Source: Roseomonas genomospecies 6
GTDB lineage: Bacteria; Pseudomonadota; Alphaproteobacteria; Azospirillales; Azospirillaceae
DNA: 64,000 bases
Direction: 5' to 3'
NCBI RefSeq assembly: GCF_008365375.1
Contig: NZ_QOKW01000001.1
Coordinates: 1-64,000 of the forward strand
Shown: one piece after another, positions 17,881 through 24,334 of the stretch
Layout: every line of letters starts with the position of its first letter
Position numbering within the stretch: position 1 is the first letter of the stretch
The notes under the pieces: generated by a model
Told to the model about the DNA's origin: nothing
What the model saw: the letters and a program-made list of their open reading frames with translations, nothing else
The model's database searches: none
Made by a program: the position numbers and the translations under genes

Positions 17881-18141
17881 ATGTTGACGATCGACGATTG
17901 CATCGCGCTCAGCGATCTGACCGAAGAGGAAATCGACGCCATCGCGGAGCATGAGCATCTGCCGGAAATCCTGGCGGTGGAGCTTGGCTGCTGCCTCGCC
18001 CACGACGCCGAGGGCATCCGCCGGATCGCCCGCATCATCCGCGAGGACATCGAACGGGCCCGCAGCCATGGGCAGACCGTCCACGCCCGCGAACTGACGG
18101 TGGTCCTGGACGGCTTCGTGCACCAGCACCCGGCCCTGTAG
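17881..18141 (+). CDS. Small conserved hypothetical protein (86 aa)
   Basis: An 86-residue, acidic, probably all-helical cytoplasmic protein beginning MLTIDDCIALSDLTEEEIDAIAEHEH. It has two cysteines in a row (GCCLAHDAEG) and no signal peptide or membrane segment. Codon use is GC-rich like its neighbours and an AAGGGAAC ribosome binding site precedes the ATG. I do not recognise a named family. A hairpin GCCCGGAC-TCCG-GTCCGGGC (17832-17851) lies just upstream, in the gap after the universal stress gene. Confidence 0.7.
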   Translation: MLTIDDCIALSDLTEEEIDAIAEHEHLPEILAVELGCCLAHDAEGIRRIARIIREDIERARSHGQTVHARELTVVLDGFVHQHPAL

Positions 18142-18149
18142 ACGAAAGT

Positions 18150-18195
18150 GGCAGGCCCCAGAAAATGCGGCAGGCCCCAAAAAATATGCGGCAGG
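18150..18195 (+). repeat. Short tandem repeat GGCAGGCCCCA(A/G)AAAATGC
   Basis: Two and a half near-identical units of about 20 bases stand head to tail right after the small gene: GGCAGGCCCCAGAAAATGC, GGCAGGCCCCAAAAAATATGC, then GGCAGG. The second unit differs by one substitution and a two-base insertion. No coding function is evident. Confidence 0.6.
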
Positions 18196-18249
18196 AAGGA
18201 AACGCCCCGCGTCACGGAAGTGCGGCGCAGGGGCAATGCGGGAAGGTCC

Positions 18250-18274
18250 GGAACAACCGGCCCCCCGTTCGGTT
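18250..18274 (+). promoter_or_regulatory. Possible EcfG-type promoter (GGAAC-N16-GGTT)
   Basis: GGAAC at 18250-18254 is followed after 16 bases by GGTT (18271-18274), a one-mismatch match to the GGAAC-N16/17-CGTT consensus of alphaproteobacterial EcfG sigma factors. It points toward the gene at 18377, about 100 bases away. Similar sites with better scores precede the ECF sigma gene and two other genes in this window. Confidence 0.35.
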
Positions 18275-18376
18275 GGCATCGGCGGGTTCGCGTCGGGGGG
18301 ACGGCGGGGAGCGCGGTCAGTGCGCTCCCCCGACCGTTGGCCGCCCCATCGCGCCACTGGAAGAGGATGAACGCCC

Positions 18377-18736
18377 GTGCCCCTGAAGACGATCCGCCTC
18401 GAACTGGCCCGCACCGCCGACCATCCGGAAGGCAGCGCGGAGCATGGCTACGAGTTCATGGCCCCGCTGACCGCGGACGGCCACCTGGACCAGGAGGAAT
18501 GGCGCAGCCACAAGAGCGCTTGCACGGTCCGCCGCTTCTGGCGCGGCGAGGATGAGCAGACCGGCCATCTCGTCCACCGGGGCCGGGGCTGGCTGTTCGA
18601 CTATGACAGCGACGACAGCGACGACGACGAGCCGATCTTCCGCTTCGACCGTCACACGCTGGTCGAGGGGGAATACATCTCCATCACCGAGCATGACGGG
18701 GTGCAGCGGCCCTTCCGCGTGGCCTCCGTCCGCTGA
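18377..18736 (+). CDS. Hypothetical protein (119 aa)
   Basis: A 119-residue cytoplasmic protein, acidic, with a tract of alternating Asp and Ser (DYDSDDSDDDEP, residues about 76-87) between two beta-rich halves. The latter half, FRFDRHTLVEGEYISITEHDG, looks like a small beta-barrel. No signal peptide, membrane helix or recognisable family. GC-rich codon use supports it being a true gene. It stands alone, with a possible EcfG-like promoter about 100 bases upstream, so a stress-related role is possible but unproven. Confidence 0.65.
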   Translation: MPLKTIRLELARTADHPEGSAEHGYEFMAPLTADGHLDQEEWRSHKSACTVRRFWRGEDEQTGHLVHRGRGWLFDYDSDDSDDDEPIFRFDRHTLVEGEYISITEHDGVQRPFRVASVR

Positions 18737-18814
18737 GCCGCCGTCCTGCGGCAATCCGCCCGTATCGGCCCGGTCGCTTCCACGGGATAGACTCCCTGCG
18801 GAGCGGGGAGGGGC

Positions 18815-20482
18815 GTGCGGCGGCCGATGGCGGAATGGACGAGGCCAGGATTGCGGCCAGGAATGCAGGACGTGCCGGACGGCGCCGGGGACATGCTGCG
18901 CACCCTGTCGCTCGCCGTGGCGCAGAGCCCGGTCGCCCTGGTCATCACCGACGCGCGGGGGCAGGTCACCTACGTCAGCCCGCGATTCACCGCGATGACC
19001 GGGTGCCACCCGGAAGAGCTTCCCGATTTCGACGCCTTCGCCCAGACCTTCGCGGAGCCCGGTTCCGACCCGGCCCGCGAGATGTGGCGCGTCCTGTCGG
19101 GCGGCGGGACCTGGCATGGCGAGCTGCCGGCGCGCCGGCGGACGGCGGGGGAGCCGGGCGGCTTCTTCTGGGCGTCGGTCACCATCGCGCCGGTCCGGGA
19201 CGAGGGCGGGGGGATCACCCACATCGTCGGTTCCATCGAGGACATCACCGAGCGGCGGCAGGCGGAGGAGCACATCCGCCGCGCCCAGAAGATGCAGGCC
19301 GTCGGCGTCCTGGCCGGAGGCATCGCCCATGACTTCAACAACATCCTGACGGCGATCCTCGGCTACAGCCATCTGGCGCTCGACAGCCTGCCGGAGGGGA
19401 CGGAGGCGCGCGACGACATCCTTCAGGTCACCATTGCGGCGGAACGCGCGAAGTCCCTGGTGCAGCAGCTCCTCACCTTCTCCCGCAAGGAGAAGGTCGG
19501 GCGGGAGGTGGTGGACGTGCGGGGCGTGGTGAGGGAGGCGCTGGCGCTGGTGCAGCCCACGGTCCCGCACGACGTGACCCTGCGCTTCCTGTGCGACGAC
19601 GGGGAAATGCCGGTGCTGGCCGCGCCGACGCAGATCCATCAGGTGGTGGTGAATCTCTGCAAGAACGCGGTGGACGCCGTGTCCGGAGACACTCCCACCG
19701 AGGATGCCCCGCACACCGACGGCGCTTCGGGCGCCCGGATGATCGCCGTGTCGCTGGTCCATGCCACCGTCGCGACGCCGAAGGCGCTGCCGCGCGCCTT
19801 GCTGAACCCCGGCCACTACATCTGCCTGACGGTGGCGGACACCGGCTGCGGCATGGACGGCGCCTTGCTGGAGCGGGTGTTCGAGCCGTTCTTCACGACC
19901 AAGGCGGTGGACAAGGGCACGGGGCTGGGCCTTGCCGCCGTCCACGGCATCGTGGCCGACCACGGCGGCGTGATCGACGTGGTGAGCGCTCCGGGGGAAG
20001 GGGCCGCCTTTTCCGTCTATCTGCCGCGCCACGACGCGGACGGGTCCCGCCGGGCCGCGGGCCGCTGGGGGCGGAGCGGGCGTGGCCGCGTCCTTCTGGC
20101 GGGCGAGGAACGCACGATGCTGGGCATGGCCGGGCGGCTGCTGCGCATGCAGGGATTCCGCGTGGTCGCGTCGGCGAACAGCCGGCGGGCGCTGGCCCTC
20201 TTCACCATCGCGCCGGAGCGCTTCGACCTGATCGTGCTGGAGCAGGGCAACGCCGCCCAGACGTGGCGCCTGCTGGCCCTGGCACGGGCCTTTTCCGCGG
20301 CCTGTCCGGGCGTGCCGATCCTGGTCTGCGCCGATCCCGGCGGCGAGTTGGAGGGCGCGGCGATGGAGGCGGCGGGAGTCACGCGGATTCTGCGGACCCC
20401 GGTGGCGCCTGACGAATTCGTGACGCTGGCGGGGCGGCTGATCAAGGAACGCCGAGCCCAGGCGGAACATTGCGGGGCCTGA
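18815..20482 (+). CDS. PAS sensor histidine kinase with degenerate C-terminal receiver
   Basis: A soluble-looking 555-residue kinase: PAS/PAC domain (about 30-150), HisKA with phosphoacceptor in GGIAHDFNNILTAILGYSH (about 168-190), HATPase with VVNLCKNAVDAV and DTGCGMDG, then a receiver-like domain (about 425-550). In the receiver the phosphoacceptor position reads DLIVLEQG, a glutamate or other residue replacing Asp, and the N-terminal acidic pair is GEE, so it is a pseudo-receiver that cannot be phosphorylated normally. The HDFNN H-box is typical of kinases that control separate receivers. The start is uncertain: GTG 18815 lies close to GGAGGGG, ATG 18827 is the alternative. A stand-alone receiver gene follows within 32 bases. 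Confidence 0.88.
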   Translation: MRRPMAEWTRPGLRPGMQDVPDGAGDMLRTLSLAVAQSPVALVITDARGQVTYVSPRFTAMTGCHPEELPDFDAFAQTFAEPGSDPAREMWRVLSGGGTWHGELPARRRTAGEPGGFFWASVTIAPVRDEGGGITHIVGSIEDITERRQAEEHIRRAQKMQAVGVLAGGIAHDFNNILTAILGYSHLALDSLPEGTEARDDILQVTIAAERAKSLVQQLLTFSRKEKVGREVVDVRGVVREALALVQPTVPHDVTLRFLCDDGEMPVLAAPTQIHQVVVNLCKNAVDAVSGDTPTEDAPHTDGASGARMIAVSLVHATVATPKALPRALLNPGHYICLTVADTGCGMDGALLERVFEPFFTTKAVDKGTGLGLAAVHGIVADHGGVIDVVSAPGEGAAFSVYLPRHDADGSRRAAGRWGRSGRGRVLLAGEERTMLGMAGRLLRMQGFRVVASANSRRALALFTIAPERFDLIVLEQGNAAQTWRLLALARAFSAACPGVPILVCADPGGELEGAAMEAAGVTRILRTPVAPDEFVTLAGRLIKERRAQAEHCGA

Positions 20483-20514
20483 CGAAACATCATGGGCGGA
20501 AAAGGAGCGGGTGG

Positions 20515-20883
20515 ATGGCCGAGATTCTGGTGATCGACGACGACGACATGGTGCGCACCATGCTGCTGCGCACGCTCGTCCGTGGTGGCCACACGGCGAC
20601 CGGCGCGCGCGACGGGACGGAGGGCGTGGCCGCCTTCCGCGAAAAGCCCGCGGATCTCGTCATCACCGACATCTTCATGCCGAACCAGGAGGGGCTGGCG
20701 ACGATCATGGAACTGCGGCGAAGCTTCCCGCACATCAAGATCATTGCCATTTCCGGCGGCGGCGCGCGCGCCTCGCTGGACGTCCTTCCGGTTGCGGAGG
20801 CGCTGGGCGCGCAGAAGACCCTGCGCAAACCCTTCACCCCCGCCGAGGTGATGGACGCGGTGCGCGACGTGCTGGGTGTGTAG
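20515..20883 (+). CDS. Stand-alone response regulator receiver (CheY-like)
   Basis: A 122-residue single-domain receiver beginning MAEILVIDDDDMVR. The acidic pocket (IDDDD), phosphoacceptor Asp in LVITDIFMP and the conserved Lys in KTLRKPF are all present, so it should be phosphorylatable. It carries no DNA-binding domain. ATG 20515 was selected for the AAAGGAG ribosome binding site eight bases upstream; the frame runs further upstream into the kinase gene. Position directly after the PAS kinase with the degenerate receiver suggests that it is that kinase's real output. Confidence 0.92.
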   Translation: MAEILVIDDDDMVRTMLLRTLVRGGHTATGARDGTEGVAAFREKPADLVITDIFMPNQEGLATIMELRRSFPHIKIIAISGGGARASLDVLPVAEALGAQKTLRKPFTPAEVMDAVRDVLGV

Positions 20884-20922
20884 GTCCGGAATCGGAAGGG
20901 CCGGGCCGCCTGCCTCCACCCG

Positions 20923-21081
20923 TCAGGCGGCCAGCCGCTCCTCGCGGGCGCGCAGATTGCGCCCGACTTGTTCGAGAAGCTGCCGCAGCGTCTCCGCTGT
21001 CATGCCGTCCCTCTTCATCAGGGCGACGATGATGGGCTCGTCCAGGATTTCCGACAGGGTCGGAGCCGACAGTTGGTCCAT
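20923..21081 (-). CDS. Very small conserved hypothetical protein (52 aa)
   Basis: A 52-residue protein starting at ATG 21081, five bases after a strong GGGAGG site. It is predicted helical, with a core DEPIIVALMKRDGMTAETLRQL and a basic, arginine-rich end (RNLRAREERLAA). It has no export signal. Similar short proteins appear sporadically in alphaproteobacteria, but I know of no function. Upstream lies about 200 bases of comparatively AT-rich sequence holding an ATTTCGC/GCGAAAT inverted repeat, probably its promoter region. Confidence 0.65.
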   Translation of the reverse strand: MDQLSAPTLSEILDEPIIVALMKRDGMTAETLRQLLEQVGRNLRAREERLAA

Positions 21082-21290
21082 GTTACCCTCCCTGTGCATT
21101 CCGGCCGGCCTTATGGCGGCTCTAATCTTATTGTACGTAAGATATGGAATTTCGCAACAATGCTGCATCGCGAAATATCCTGTCGCGGCCGACGCAAAGG
21201 TAAACAGCCGCTCACTGTTCATGCCAGAGCATCGTCCGTTTGCCTATATCGACAAAAGAGTTACCGCGATGGTGGTGGCGACGGGCGGTC

Positions 21291-21707
21291 TCAGCCTTCC
21301 GCGTTGCGGGTCCGGGTGATCGTCACGCCGGCCCCGGCGGTGTCGGGGAGCAGCGACGGAAGCTCCACATCCACGCGCACGCGGCGCACCTTCGGGTGGG
21401 CCAGGCAGAGGTCCGCGGTTCGGTCGGCCAGATAGTCGGGGCCGGGCACCGCATCCTGCGCGCAGAGCCGGCGCAGTGCTTCCACGATGTCCTCGTAGGA
21501 CATGACCGCGGTGATGTCGTCGGGAAAGCCCGGACCGGGGTGGCTGACCTTCAACTCCAGGCTGATGCGGACGGTCGGGCGCCCGGGCCGCCCCGCGAGC
21601 GACACGGTGGCGGTGAAGTCGCGCAGAAGGATGGTGTAAGTCGCCGCCGCGCCGGGGGGGACGGCGCCGGTGTGTCGGGAAACGGAATCGTTGACCAAAA
21701 AAGACAT
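21291..21707 (-). CDS. Dihydroneopterin aldolase-like protein (FolB family)
   Basis: A 138-residue protein whose layout follows FolB: an N-terminal strand RDFTATVSLAG, a central helix MSYEDIVEALRRL, a YLADRTADLCLAH helix and a final strand VRRVRVDVELPSL. FolB converts dihydroneopterin to 6-hydroxymethyl-dihydropterin in folate synthesis. The usual catalytic Glu in the YExxxxQ-like region is not obvious, so activity is uncertain. It is 114 bases downstream of folK on the same strand, the substrate-product partner, which supports a folate role. Start at 21707. Confidence 0.65.
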   Translation of the reverse strand: MSFLVNDSVSRHTGAVPPGAAATYTILLRDFTATVSLAGRPGRPTVRISLELKVSHPGPGFPDDITAVMSYEDIVEALRRLCAQDAVPGPDYLADRTADLCLAHPKVRRVRVDVELPSLLPDTAGAGVTITRTRNAEG

Positions 21708-21821
21708 CTCCTGGCGGGCGGCGGCCCTGGTCCGTGACCAGGCACCATTCCCGGTCGCGGGCGGCCGCCTTGTCGCTGCGCCGCGCCCACTATAGCGCAG
21801 GCGCCCGCCCTTTCGGCAAGG

Positions 21822-22370
21822 TCAGACCGCCACCGACAGGTCCGTTCCGATGCGGACCACCGTGTCCCGGCCCGGAACGGCGGCCAGAAGATCGTCGAAG
21901 CTGCGCGCGATGGCCGGATGCTGGAGGTCGCCCGCGATGTCGGCCAGCGGGGCCAGAACGAAGGCCCGCTCCGCGATGCGGGGATGGGGGATTTCCAGCT
22001 CCGGCGCGTACATCACCAGCTCGCCGTACAGCAGGATGTCGATGTCGATGGGGCGCGGGCCATAGCGGAGACCGCCATCCAGGTCGCGGCCCAGGTCGGC
22101 CTCGATCGCCTTGACGACGCGCAGCAGTTCCCACGGGCCAAGCGCGGTCTGCCCGCGCAGCACCATGTTCAGGAAGGCCGGCTGGTCGGTCACGTACATG
22201 GGAGCGGTCTCGTAGACGGGCGAGGCCAGCGTGATGCGGACCTGCGGGGAGAGCCGGTGCTGCGCCGCCTCCAGATTGGCGGCGCGGTTCCCCAGATTGC
22301 TGCCAAGTGCGAGGTAGACCGTGGTCATCGCCGAACCGTCGTTAGTCGAAACCAATTCCTTGTCAGTCAT
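21822..22370 (-). CDS. folK: 2-amino-4-hydroxy-6-hydroxymethyldihydropteridine pyrophosphokinase FolK
   Basis: A 182-residue HPPK. It pyrophosphorylates 6-hydroxymethyl-dihydropterin with ATP, the step before dihydropteroate synthase. Family marks are LALGSNLGNR near the start, the ETAPMYVTDQPAFLNMV block and the strongly conserved GPRPIDIDILLYG followed by IPHPRIAERAFVL. ATG 22370 has GGAGG nine bases upstream; an internal ATG at 22328, without ribosome binding site, would start right at the conserved strand, so the first 14 residues may be a dispensable extension. The FolB-like gene follows on the same strand. Confidence 0.93.
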   Translation of the reverse strand: MTDKELVSTNDGSAMTTVYLALGSNLGNRAANLEAAQHRLSPQVRITLASPVYETAPMYVTDQPAFLNMVLRGQTALGPWELLRVVKAIEADLGRDLDGGLRYGPRPIDIDILLYGELVMYAPELEIPHPRIAERAFVLAPLADIAGDLQHPAIARSFDDLLAAVPGRDTVVRIGTDLSVAV

Positions 22371-22504
22371 ACCACGATCCTCCGTTCCATCAACCGTCAA
22401 AGCGCCGGACACGTTTCGGTTTAGGTAGCCGGCTTTCTCCGGGAACCGCAAGCGGCGGGCGGGGTTGTGCCAGTCGTGCGGTGCTGCATCGGAGGATTGG
22501 GATC

Positions 22505-22963
22505 ATGACGGTTCGGCGTGTCGGGACGGTGGTGGTGATGGGGGTGGCCGGGGCTTTCCTGGCGTCCTGCGCCACGGGGCCGGACCCGCAGATCGCCCGG
22601 CGCGCGCAGACCGAACTGGTCGGCATGCCGAAGGAACGGCTGCTCGCCTGCGCCGGGGTGCCGACGCGGCAGGCCCAGGCCAACGGGCGGGAGTACTACA
22701 CCTATGTCGGCGATCCGGGCGTGGCCATAAGCCCGCTGGGCGGCAGCAGCATCGGCGTCGGCGGCTTCGGCGGGGGCGGTTCCAGCGGCGTCGGCGTCGG
22801 CCTGGGCTTCGGCTTTCCGTTCGGCTCGTCGTCGCCCGGCACATGCGAGGCGACGTTCGTGCTGGGGCCGGACGGGGTGGAGCAGGTGTCCTACCCCGGC
22901 AACGCCTCGCTGTCGGCCTGCACGCCCATCGTGCAGAACTGCGTTCCGCCGGCTCCGCGCTGA
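22505..22963 (+). CDS. Small lipoprotein
   Basis: A 152-residue exported protein beginning with basic residues and a hydrophobic stretch ending in the lipobox LASC, so it should be lipidated at about residue 21 and anchored in a membrane. After the Cys comes a domain containing ELVGMPKERLLACAGVPTR, typical of small SmpA/OmlA-like folding units in which a helix passes signals about a first cysteine, followed by a long glycine/serine-rich low-complexity tract (about residues 75-110) and two further cysteines. GGAGG lies nine bases before ATG 22505. Function unknown. Confidence 0.75.
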   Translation: MTVRRVGTVVVMGVAGAFLASCATGPDPQIARRAQTELVGMPKERLLACAGVPTRQAQANGREYYTYVGDPGVAISPLGGSSIGVGGFGGGGSSGVGVGLGFGFPFGSSSPGTCEATFVLGPDGVEQVSYPGNASLSACTPIVQNCVPPAPR

Positions 22964-23065
22964 TCCGCCCCTTCCTGGCTGAAAGGCGGACTGTCGCCGG
23001 TTGCGGCCTTGCCGTATCGTCCGGCTCAGGCTTGGCTGTAACGAAGGCAGGGGAGGAACGACGTC

Positions 23066-23749
23066 ATGGACATGAGCGGCAGCCAGCGCATCGCGGCCCC
23101 GCGGGACACGGTGTGGGCGGCGCTGAACGATCCGGACATCCTGCGCCAGTGCATTCCCGGCTGCGAGGAGGTGCAGAAGATCTCCGACACCGAATTCACC
23201 GCGAAGGTGGTCGCCAAGGTCGGGCCGGTCAGCGCGAAGTTTTCCGGCAAGGTCACACTGTCCGACCTCGACCCGCCGGCCGGCTACACCATCACCGGCG
23301 AAGGCTCGGGCGGGGCCGCCGGCTTCGGCAAGGGCGGCGCCAGGGTGTCGCTGGAACCGGACGGGGAGGCGACGATCCTTTCCTACACCGCCCATGCCAC
23401 GGTCGGCGGCAAGCTGGCGCAGATCGGCTCCCGTCTGGTGGACGCCACGGCACGCAAGATGGCGGACGATTTCTTCACCCGCTTCACCGCCGTGGTCGGC
23501 GGGCCGGTGCCCGAACCGGAACCGGAACCGGTGCTGGTGGCCAAGCCGGCCCCGGTTCCGGAACCGGTCATGGCGCCCGCCGCGGACGGCGCCGCCGTGC
23601 CGCCCCCGATTACGCCTGCCGTGGCGCCGCCGCCGCCGGAGATTCCGATCCCGCTTCCCGCGGTCCGCCAGCGCGGCGGCTTCTATGTTCCGTGGGCGGC
23701 GCTGGCCGCGGTTGCGGTTCTGCTCCTTCTTCTTGCGTGGATGAAATAA
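23066..23749 (+). CDS. CoxG/SRPBCC-family protein with C-terminal membrane anchor
   Basis: A 227-residue protein. Residues 1-145 form a SRPBCC domain of the carbon monoxide dehydrogenase subunit G (CoxG) type: it starts with SGSQRIAAPRDTVWAALNDPDILRQCIPGC and contains the glycine-rich GEGSGGAAGFGKGGA. A proline/glutamate-rich linker (about 148-200) leads to one hydrophobic helix at the very C-terminus (AALAAVAVLLLLLAW), which would tether it to the inner membrane. CoxG proteins recruit molybdenum-enzyme complexes to the membrane; no cox genes are nearby, so the client is unknown. AGGGGAGGAACG precedes ATG 23066. Confidence 0.82.
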   Translation: MDMSGSQRIAAPRDTVWAALNDPDILRQCIPGCEEVQKISDTEFTAKVVAKVGPVSAKFSGKVTLSDLDPPAGYTITGEGSGGAAGFGKGGARVSLEPDGEATILSYTAHATVGGKLAQIGSRLVDATARKMADDFFTRFTAVVGGPVPEPEPEPVLVAKPAPVPEPVMAPAADGAAVPPPITPAVAPPPPEIPIPLPAVRQRGGFYVPWAALAAVAVLLLLLAWMK

Positions 23750-23878
23750 CCCGCATTTGGTGTTTGTGCTGTGGACGCGACACGTTGGGGGGTTGGCCTT
23801 AACCACAGAATGTGTATGCTGCGCTCCGAACCTGCCGGCTCCGAACGCCGGCTTCATCCGGAAGGGGGAATCAAACCT

Positions 23879-24259
23879 ATGAACAAGCATATCCTGGGCG
23901 CCGCCCTGATCGCCGGCATTGCCATGGGCGCGGGCGCCGCGCAGGCCGCCGACGCCGCCGCCGGCAAGGACGTTTTCAAGCAGTGCATGGCCTGCCACAC
24001 CACGGAGCAGGGCAAGAACAAGGTCGGCCCGTCGCTGTTCGGCGTCGTCGGCCGCCCGGCCGCTTCGATCGACGGTTTCAAGTACTCCAAGCCGATGCAG
24101 GAGAAGGCCGCCGGCGGTCTGGTCTGGAATGCGGACAACCTGAAGGCCTACATCACCGCCCCGAAGGAAGTCGTTCCGGGCGGCACGATGGCGTTCGCCG
24201 GCATCAAGGACGCCGCGAAGGTGGACGATCTGATCGCCTTCCTGGGCGAGCAGAAGTAA
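23879..24259 (+). CDS. Periplasmic c-type cytochrome (cytochrome c2-like)
   Basis: A 126-residue class I cytochrome c. A signal peptide (MNKHILGAALIAGIAMGAGAA, cleavage after AQA near residue 22) sends it to the periplasm. The single heme is bound by CMACH around residue 38, and the distal Met ligand lies in GGTMAFAGI. Overall shape and size fit the c2/mitochondrial cytochrome c group that shuttles electrons between the bc1 complex and oxidases. GGAAGGGGGA precedes ATG 23879. The gene is monocistronic and ends at a strong terminator. Confidence 0.92.
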   Translation: MNKHILGAALIAGIAMGAGAAQAADAAAGKDVFKQCMACHTTEQGKNKVGPSLFGVVGRPAASIDGFKYSKPMQEKAAGGLVWNADNLKAYITAPKEVVPGGTMAFAGIKDAAKVDDLIAFLGEQK

Positions 24260-24288
24260 AGACGCCCGCGTTTCGGCGCGGGGGTGGG

Positions 24289-24328
24289 AACGGGCCGGAG
24301 GGGAAACCCTCCGGCCCGTTTCCTTTTC
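24289..24328 (+). terminator. Strong intrinsic terminator after the cytochrome c gene
   Basis: A 14-bp perfect stem AACGGGCCGGAGGG/CCCTCCGGCCCGTT (24289-24302 with 24307-24320) with a GAAA tetraloop is followed by TCCTTTTCTT. It ends the cytochrome transcript. Because it lies between convergent genes it may also act on the pepN transcript from the opposite side, although that side lacks a comparable T-tract. Confidence 0.9.
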
Positions 24329-24334
24329 TTCAGG

